Positions 5,773 to 9,844 of a DNA stretch of 9,844 nucleotides are shown piece by piece (the first letter of the stretch is position 1; each line of letters opens with the position of its first letter). Below the pieces are notes generated by a model that saw only the letters and a program-made list of their open reading frames with translations, made no database searches and was not told the origin of the DNA. This DNA is from JBHIFB01 sp046760905 (GTDB lineage: Bacteria; Gemmatimonadota; CAZMKB01). The stretch spans positions 1 through 9,844 of the forward strand of contig JBHIFB010000121.1 in NCBI GenBank assembly GCA_046760905.1, in the 5' to 3' direction. Both the position numbers and the translations under genes were made by a program.

Positions 5773-6493
5773 GAAGCCTGATTCAATCGATGCAATATTC
5801 TTCGATGCCGGTAACACCCTCCTGAAGGCTAAACCCTCCGTCGCCTCCATCTACCATCGCGTCGCCTCAGGCCGCGGAATCAACAGGACCGCCGATGAAA
5901 TTGAGCGGGCGTTTGAGAGAGAATGGCAGCGTGTGCGGGAATCATCCGGGTTCATGAGCGAGGCTGCCGGGAGGGGCCAGCAGGTTGAAAAATCGTGGTG
6001 GAAGGAATTTGTCAGAAGAGTCTTTGAGAGATTTGGGCCAGTAGATGACTTCGATGGGTTCTTCGATGAGCTTTATGACACATTCGCCCGCCCCGAGAGC
6101 TGGGAGCTCTTCCCGGAGGTGGAGGGAGTGCTTTCTGAGCTCCAATCTCGGGGATACAAACTCGGCATCATATCTAACTGGGATTCGCGACTTACAGGCA
6201 TTCTACATGGTCTGGAAATAGACCGATTTCTCTCGGAAATAGTGATCTCCTCACAGGTGGGATTCGAGAAGCCAGATGCAAGAATATTCCTGCTCGCTGC
6301 GGAGAGGATAGGTAAACCTCCCGCGAAGGTTGCACATGTGGGTGACGATCCGGTACTCGACTACCGGGGAGCTCTCGAGGCAGGCCTGATCCCCTTTCTG
6401 CTCGACAGGGCCGGCGGTGATCATAGGGACCTGAGAACCATCAGTGACCTGAGTGAACTACTCGATGGCCTGAAATCCTATCCTTCCGTATAA
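5732..6493 (+). CDS. HAD-superfamily hydrolase (HDHD3-like)
   Basis: A 253-residue cytoplasmic HAD protein; the substrate is unknown. Motif I is IFFDAGNTLL with nucleophile Asp25; the usual second Asp is Gly27 (DAG in place of DxD). Motif II is ISNWD (Ser148), motif III FEKPDARIF (Lys180) and motif IV VGDDPVLDYRGA (Asp205/206, Asp210). Residues about 35-125 form a helical C1-type cap. The DxG form occurs in HDHD3/REG-2-like relatives, so phosphatase activity may be weak or altered. The start is uncertain. TTG 5732 is chosen because AAGGAG (5722-5727) precedes it by 4 nt; ATG 5702 in the same frame has no ribosome binding site. No ATG exists in this frame between the ClpX-like stop and the DAGNT motif. 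The gene therefore overlaps the ClpX-like gene by at least 41 bp and is probably translationally coupled. Confidence 0.88.
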   Translation: MTDSSSNTTKNRNEKPDSIDAIFFDAGNTLLKAKPSVASIYHRVASGRGINRTADEIERAFEREWQRVRESSGFMSEAAGRGQQVEKSWWKEFVRRVFERFGPVDDFDGFFDELYDTFARPESWELFPEVEGVLSELQSRGYKLGIISNWDSRLTGILHGLEIDRFLSEIVISSQVGFEKPDARIFLLAAERIGKPPAKVAHVGDDPVLDYRGALEAGLIPFLLDRAGGDHRDLRTISDLSELLDGLKSYPSV

Positions 6494-6540
6494 AAACTTA
6501 CTGTACTTCTTGGCGATCGAAAATTCTCATGCACAATTGC

Positions 6541-6590
6541 CACTTTATCAGCTAGATGAGTGTGCCCTTAGCTGGGCACTCACTTTATCA
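6541..6590. repeat. 10-bp direct repeat flanking the hairpin
   Basis: CACTTTATCA occurs exactly at 6541-6550 and again at 6581-6590, 40 bp apart, on either side of the terminator-like hairpin. The second copy encodes the last codons of the minus-strand gene. It may be a chance or slippage duplication. Confidence 0.35.
6560..6587 (+). terminator. Terminator-like hairpin between convergent genes
   Basis: GTGCCC (6562-6567), loop TTAGCT, GGGCAC (6574-6579), followed by TCACTTTATC. The stem is 6 bp and GC-rich, but the T tract is poor. It ends the ClpX-like/HAD transcript and touches the stop codon of the minus-strand exported protein (6580-6582). A competing pairing exists between AGATGAG (6554-6560) and CTCATCT (6593-6599). 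Confidence 0.4.
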
Positions 6591-8280
6591 AGCTCATCTT
6601 CCGTGCCTGGGTCGTATCCTCGCATCTGAGTGTGTAGAAGTAAATACCTGATGGGACAATTTCCCCGTTTTTATCCCTGCCATCCCATACAATCCTGTGA
6701 GTTCCGGGGTCTAGTTCTGAATCAACCAAAGTCTTAACATGTCTGCCGCGGAGGTCATAGATACCAAGTCCTACACGTTGCCTTTCGCCGGCTTTACCAG
6801 GGATGTCAAATGATATAGTCGTTTCCGGATTGAATGGATTCGGATAGTTCTGTTTGAGGATGAATGTCTTTGGTATCCCAGCATTACTACCTGTATCATT
6901 TGGATTGTCCTCGATACCGACTGTAGTGCTGCATTCGAGTAAAAGTGGAAAGTATTCTCTCGCAAGCCTTGTGACTTCCACGAATTCCGTGAAGACCGTG
7001 TCATTAGGATCCGGCCGAGGCGGATCTCCAACCAATTCTATGCCGCTTGGGTCCCCAACAGGGTCTGCAAACACTAATGCAAGCGCAAAGCGCTGCTTTT
7101 CCCCTGGGTACCAGTCGAACGGTCCGGATGACATCAGGAAGCGTATGTCCGTATCATCTGTTGTCTCGATACATTCATCCGGAGGCGTGCAGGATATCAT
7201 CCTGTATCCTTCAGGGTCTGATTCTGGATCCTGCCCAGGACCTGAACAGACGGACGGATTGCAATGAAAGGTGTAATGCACGAATCCCATCTGGTCGACC
7301 TCATCCCATTCATCTGTCTGGCCGTCTCCATCATCATCGAGGCCATTGTCGGGCGACTCATCGACCAGACCATCGCCGTCATTGTCCACGCCGTCATCGT
7401 AGTTGCCCGGCGTCAGGAACATGGTGATTCCTACAAAACCCACCTTCCCGACCCAATCGACACCCTCATCGAAGTCGTTGTCCCACGCGAAGCCGAGATC
7501 AAGTTGTACAGTGTCTCCTTCGGGTGTGACTCTCTCATACATAAGGCTTGTCCGGTCATCTGTGAATGTCGAACCAATATCCATGTCGCTATCAAATGCT
7601 ATCCATGCATCTTCCAGTTTTTTCTCGCCGACGTTTTCGATCTCAAAGAGGAAGAAGATGACTTGACCTAGTGAATCAGGCGTTGACACAGCCATGCTTC
7701 TCTGATTCACTTCGAGAGGCATGCTCATGCCATAATGGGGCGTTGCATCTATCGTGGTATACGTTGTGACGATATCCTGGCCCGAACATACGATCGGGTC
7801 ACCCGCCTGGTTGCTGAACTGAGGTGGCCAGTTCTGGAGATCATCTGGATCTGTGCTGCTGAATACAGAAGCCAAGGGGTCGCTCGGAGATTGATCAACT
7901 CTTCCCTCTCTGAAATCAGTCCCGGCGTCAATAGGGTTATAGCTTTGAGTGAAGACGGTGTCTTTCGTTCCATCATCATCCGCATCATAGATCGCTGCCA
8001 GCCAGAGACCGGTTCCGAAGACATAATTGTTAGGGGTTCTCGCGGGCCAAAACCCAACCCCGTTCCCTGTGAAAAGGTCAATCCCTATCTGACCGGTGTT
8101 CGAGACGGCGAGCAATACTTCATTAAAATCGTGAAATTTCACAACCAAACTAGCTGTTTTCGGATGGTAATAAACATGGCTTTGTTTTTCGGCAGTAAGC
8201 GTCCATGAGAATAAGTGTTCATTCCAGGCAGCTGAATAGATAATACCCAGGACGGCAAATATGGTGAGTTCCCGTTTCAT
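6580..8280 (-). CDS. Exported protein with calcium-loop repeats and C-terminal sorting (FlgD-like) domain
   Basis: A 566-residue protein predicted to be secreted or surface-attached; its specific role is unknown. Residues 1-18 are signal-peptide-like (MKRE, then LTIFAVLGIIYSAA). Residues about 60-450 form an uncharacterised beta-rich ectodomain with DDDG near 101-104. A pair of calcium-loop-like acidic repeats lies at 299-308 (DNDGDGLVDE) and 315-324 (DDDGDGQTDE), of thrombospondin-type-3/EF-loop style. Residues about 472-566 are the familiar C-terminal module of FCB-type secreted proteins: FILKQNYPNPFNPETTISF, YDLRGRHVKTLVD, W-DGRDKNGE and PSGIYFYTL, ending KMSLIK. In Bacteroidota such modules direct type IX secretion. 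Start ATG 8280-8278 has AAAGGAG 8 nt upstream; the longer frame to 8319 would include the ribosome binding site as coding. The beta-helix gene lies 93 bp upstream on the same strand. Confidence 0.88.
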   Translation of the reverse strand: MKRELTIFAVLGIIYSAAWNEHLFSWTLTAEKQSHVYYHPKTASLVVKFHDFNEVLLAVSNTGQIGIDLFTGNGVGFWPARTPNNYVFGTGLWLAAIYDADDDGTKDTVFTQSYNPIDAGTDFREGRVDQSPSDPLASVFSSTDPDDLQNWPPQFSNQAGDPIVCSGQDIVTTYTTIDATPHYGMSMPLEVNQRSMAVSTPDSLGQVIFFLFEIENVGEKKLEDAWIAFDSDMDIGSTFTDDRTSLMYERVTPEGDTVQLDLGFAWDNDFDEGVDWVGKVGFVGITMFLTPGNYDDGVDNDGDGLVDESPDNGLDDDGDGQTDEWDEVDQMGFVHYTFHCNPSVCSGPGQDPESDPEGYRMISCTPPDECIETTDDTDIRFLMSSGPFDWYPGEKQRFALALVFADPVGDPSGIELVGDPPRPDPNDTVFTEFVEVTRLAREYFPLLLECSTTVGIEDNPNDTGSNAGIPKTFILKQNYPNPFNPETTISFDIPGKAGERQRVGLGIYDLRGRHVKTLVDSELDPGTHRIVWDGRDKNGEIVPSGIYFYTLRCEDTTQARKMSLIK

Positions 8281-8302
8281 CGTTTCAACTCCTTTCCATG
8301 AA

Positions 8303-8314
8303 TAGACGTGTCTA
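8303..8314. repeat. Short inverted repeat upstream of the sorting-domain gene
   Basis: TAGAC-GT-GTCTA, perfect 5-bp arms, 23 bp upstream of the ATG at 8280 and just upstream of the ribosome binding site. It could be a small leader hairpin or an operator. The 8281-8373 gap also holds a consensus -35 hexamer TTGACA (8357-8352, minus strand), but no convincing -10 at the right distance. Confidence 0.25.
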
Positions 8315-8373
8315 CACATCTATGAATTGGCCCTCGATACGTGTGAGTTTCTGTCAAGCGGATCCTTTCTGTT

Positions 8374-9615
8374 TTATTGTTCGACTACCCAGAACAGGAA
8401 ACGATCCGAGTCATATAAAACAGTAGGCGGAGTGCCGATCCAGGATCGATACTCATAATTGCCAAGCGGGGCAACTTGCGGAATGCTGTGGGCTATATGA
8501 GCCTGAACTGTGTAACTTGCCGGCATCGTGCATTCCAAGGGTCCCAGTACGTCCAAAGCAAGACCCCACTCTGCAAAGACTCTGGACAGAATCCAGAAAG
8601 AAACCTGAAGCGACCACCTATTGATGACGGTGTAGGTCACTCCCAACTGGCCGCCACGCTGGACCATTCTGCTATCTGGTGTCAGGTAGAGTGTGAGGTA
8701 GTCGTCCTGGTCAAAGAAGTAAGCACCCATGTCCCTGATCGTCCCGTCCGGATCCGAAGACGTGGGCTGTCCGGCATCGATGCACGGCGAATCCCAGAGC
8801 AGCCTGAAGTCGAGTTTCTCTTGCAGGACGAATCCAGGATCAGCCACGATATTTCCCTCTCCCGGCCAACCCCCATCTACATCACAGTAGTTTACATCAA
8901 TCGACGCTCCTGAATCCAGGAAAATCTGCTGACCTGTGCCTGCGCTGTTCTCCCAGAGGATTGAGTTTGTCACAGTCGTCGCAGTGTCATTGATGCAATA
9001 GATGCCCCCTCCTAAAAACTCCGCTGTGTTACCAAAGATCGTATTACCGTCGGTGGTCAGGGAAGAGTTCCAGCTGTATATCCCTCCTCCATTACCACTG
9101 GCTGTATTGCCCATTATCAAGTTGCCAGAGACGTGAGGAGAGGATTCATAGCAGTAGATAGCCCCTCCGTAACCATAAGTATACCCCCCTGCCGTATTCA
9201 TAATAATACTGTTATCCGATATGGTCGGAGATGATCCTCTGCAATATATACCCCCACCCAGGGTGGTCCACCCCGTGGTGATAGTGAATCCCTGGACGAT
9301 TGAGCTCGAATCTTCGCCGCTGTGGAAGTAGAACCCGCGGTGTGGATCATCTGTGTTACCCCCACAGTCGATAAGTGTGAAAACAGGACCATTCTCCGAT
9401 TTGACGACGATGGCCTTGCCGGTGAAATCAATGTCCCGATTTCCATCACCGCTGTATGTTCCATCCGAAACCAGAACCGTATCTCCGCCGGTTGCCGCAT
9501 CAATACCGGCTTGAATCGTGGCATAATCGTCGGGGACGTGGATCGTATCAGCCTGGCAAATCCCCCAGATTAAAAGTATTGCCATGGATACAAGAGAGAT
9601 TCCTGGCAATTTCAT
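8374..9615 (-). CDS. Exported right-handed beta-helix repeat protein
   Basis: A 413-residue secreted protein of unknown ligand. Residues 1-22 are a signal peptide (MKLPGISLVS, hydrophobic to Cys20, cleavage likely after QA before DTIHVP). IHVPDDYATIQAGIDAA at 25-41 is the usual opening of parallel beta-helix proteins, followed by DTVLVSDGTYSG. The coils are visible as GGGIYC-type turns at about 120, 150, 177 and 202 (spacing 25-30 residues), with intervening SSPTISDN, SSPHVSGN and SSLTTDGN. DFRLLWDSPCIDAG at 269-282 resembles the anchor-Q type block, and a beta domain (about 305-413) ends in FLFWVVEQ. No C-terminal sorting domain is present, unlike the neighbour. The Cys20 context (WGIC) is a poor lipobox. 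The start ATG 9615-9613 has GGAAGG just upstream. Polysaccharide lyase or adhesin roles are possible, but no catalytic set was recognised. Confidence 0.9.
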   Translation of the reverse strand: MKLPGISLVSMAILLIWGICQADTIHVPDDYATIQAGIDAATGGDTVLVSDGTYSGDGNRDIDFTGKAIVVKSENGPVFTLIDCGGNTDDPHRGFYFHSGEDSSSIVQGFTITTGWTTLGGGIYCRGSSPTISDNSIIMNTAGGYTYGYGGAIYCYESSPHVSGNLIMGNTASGNGGGIYSWNSSLTTDGNTIFGNTAEFLGGGIYCINDTATTVTNSILWENSAGTGQQIFLDSGASIDVNYCDVDGGWPGEGNIVADPGFVLQEKLDFRLLWDSPCIDAGQPTSSDPDGTIRDMGAYFFDQDDYLTLYLTPDSRMVQRGGQLGVTYTVINRWSLQVSFWILSRVFAEWGLALDVLGPLECTMPASYTVQAHIAHSIPQVAPLGNYEYRSWIGTPPTVLYDSDRFLFWVVEQ

Positions 9616-9690
9616 GACTTCCTTCCTTGGTTAATTTGTATGCTGAAATACCCTTATATACTTGAACTAAACGTCTATGTACCCATAGCA

Positions 9691-9719
9691 ATTTTACCAG
9701 AAGTTTCAAGTTGAGTCAA
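9691..9719 (-). promoter_or_regulatory. Predicted sigma70-type promoter of the beta-helix gene
   Basis: On the minus strand TTGACT (9719-9714), an exact 17-bp spacer, then TAAAAT (9696-9691). The predicted start near 9684 gives a leader of about 68 nt. This is the best promoter match in the window; the next gene (ATG 8280) may be co-transcribed across the 93-bp gap. Confidence 0.6.
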
Positions 9720-9801
9720 GCGGTTTTGAAGCTCTTAGGATTTCCCTTCATTTAAACCTCAACTTCATGAGAACCTCATAATTCTTTTGTTATCAATAGA
9801 T

Positions 9802-9827
9802 TGTACAATTTTATAAAAAATTTTACA
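9802..9827. repeat. 26-bp imperfect inverted repeat in AT-rich terminal region
   Basis: TGTACAATTTTAT pairs with AAAAAATTTTACA at 11 of 13 positions. It lies about 83 bp upstream of the beta-helix gene's -35, in the AT-rich stretch 9720-9844, where no gene is visible. It may be a distal operator, the 3' end of a unit beyond the window, or a low-complexity coincidence. Confidence 0.3.
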
Positions 9828-9844
9828 GGTTGGAAAAGAGTTTA

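Noticed and set aside
7735..8208. 157-residue plus-strand open frame opposite the sorting-domain gene
   Set aside because: Antisense shadow of a protein with signal peptide and domain evidence; its composition shows no domain or export signal.
8374..9615. Lipoprotein signal for the beta-helix protein
   Set aside because: Cys20 is preceded by WGI, which does not match a lipobox; a normal signal-peptidase site after QA fits better.
1..9844. CRISPR array, transposon or phage-defence island
   Set aside because: No regularly spaced repeats, transposase, integrase, terminal inverted repeats or defence-type domains were seen on either strand.

Overview
This window appears to come from an anaerobic or microaerophilic bacterium of the FCB group or a related uncultivated phylum, such as the Eisenbacteria, Krumholzibacteriota or WOR-3 type lineages. 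That is an inference. It rests on an exported protein ending in the 'QNYPNPFNPETTISFDIP' sorting/FlgD-like domain typical of those genomes, on a rubredoxin/flavodiiron oxygen-detoxification pair, and on mid-range base composition. No ribosomal marker is present to settle the lineage.

Layout. Positions 1-1117 lie on the minus strand. Read in transcription order they are bioY (biotin transporter S-component), a tRNA-Arg with anticodon ACG, and the start of tadA, which runs off the left edge. TadA is the deaminase that converts A34 of tRNA-Arg(ACG) to inosine, so the modifying enzyme sits 23 nt behind its own substrate tRNA. Positions 1118-1268 hold divergent promoters and an inverted repeat. 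Positions 1269-2732 on the plus strand encode a Memo-AMMECR1 fusion with an apparent signal peptide. Its tail overlaps by 20 bp the end of a minus-strand operon: a 52-residue rubredoxin with a GTG start (3938-4096), then a flavodiiron protein (2713-3924).

Positions 4097-4266 are a second divergent promoter region. It drives the rubredoxin operon leftward and, rightward, a ClpX-like AAA+ unfoldase (4267-5772) followed by an overlapping HAD-family hydrolase (5732-6493). The unfoldase lacks the ClpX zinc-binding domain, keeps an IGF loop, and carries a second, degenerate copy of the ClpX C-terminal domain. A terminator-like hairpin separates these genes from two minus-strand genes for exported proteins. 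The first is a calcium-loop protein with a C-terminal sorting domain (6580-8280). The second is a right-handed beta-helix protein (8374-9615) with a good sigma70-type promoter at 9691-9719. The last 120 bases are AT-rich, without a gene, and contain a 26-bp imperfect inverted repeat.

How the genes relate: rubredoxin passes electrons to the flavodiiron protein, and tadA acts on the adjacent tRNA product. The other genes look like independent units. There is no defence island, transposon, CRISPR array or obvious novel multi-gene system. The items most worth following are the tRNA-Arg(ACG)/tadA pairing, the exported Memo-AMMECR1 fusion, and the ClpX variant with a duplicated C-terminal domain.
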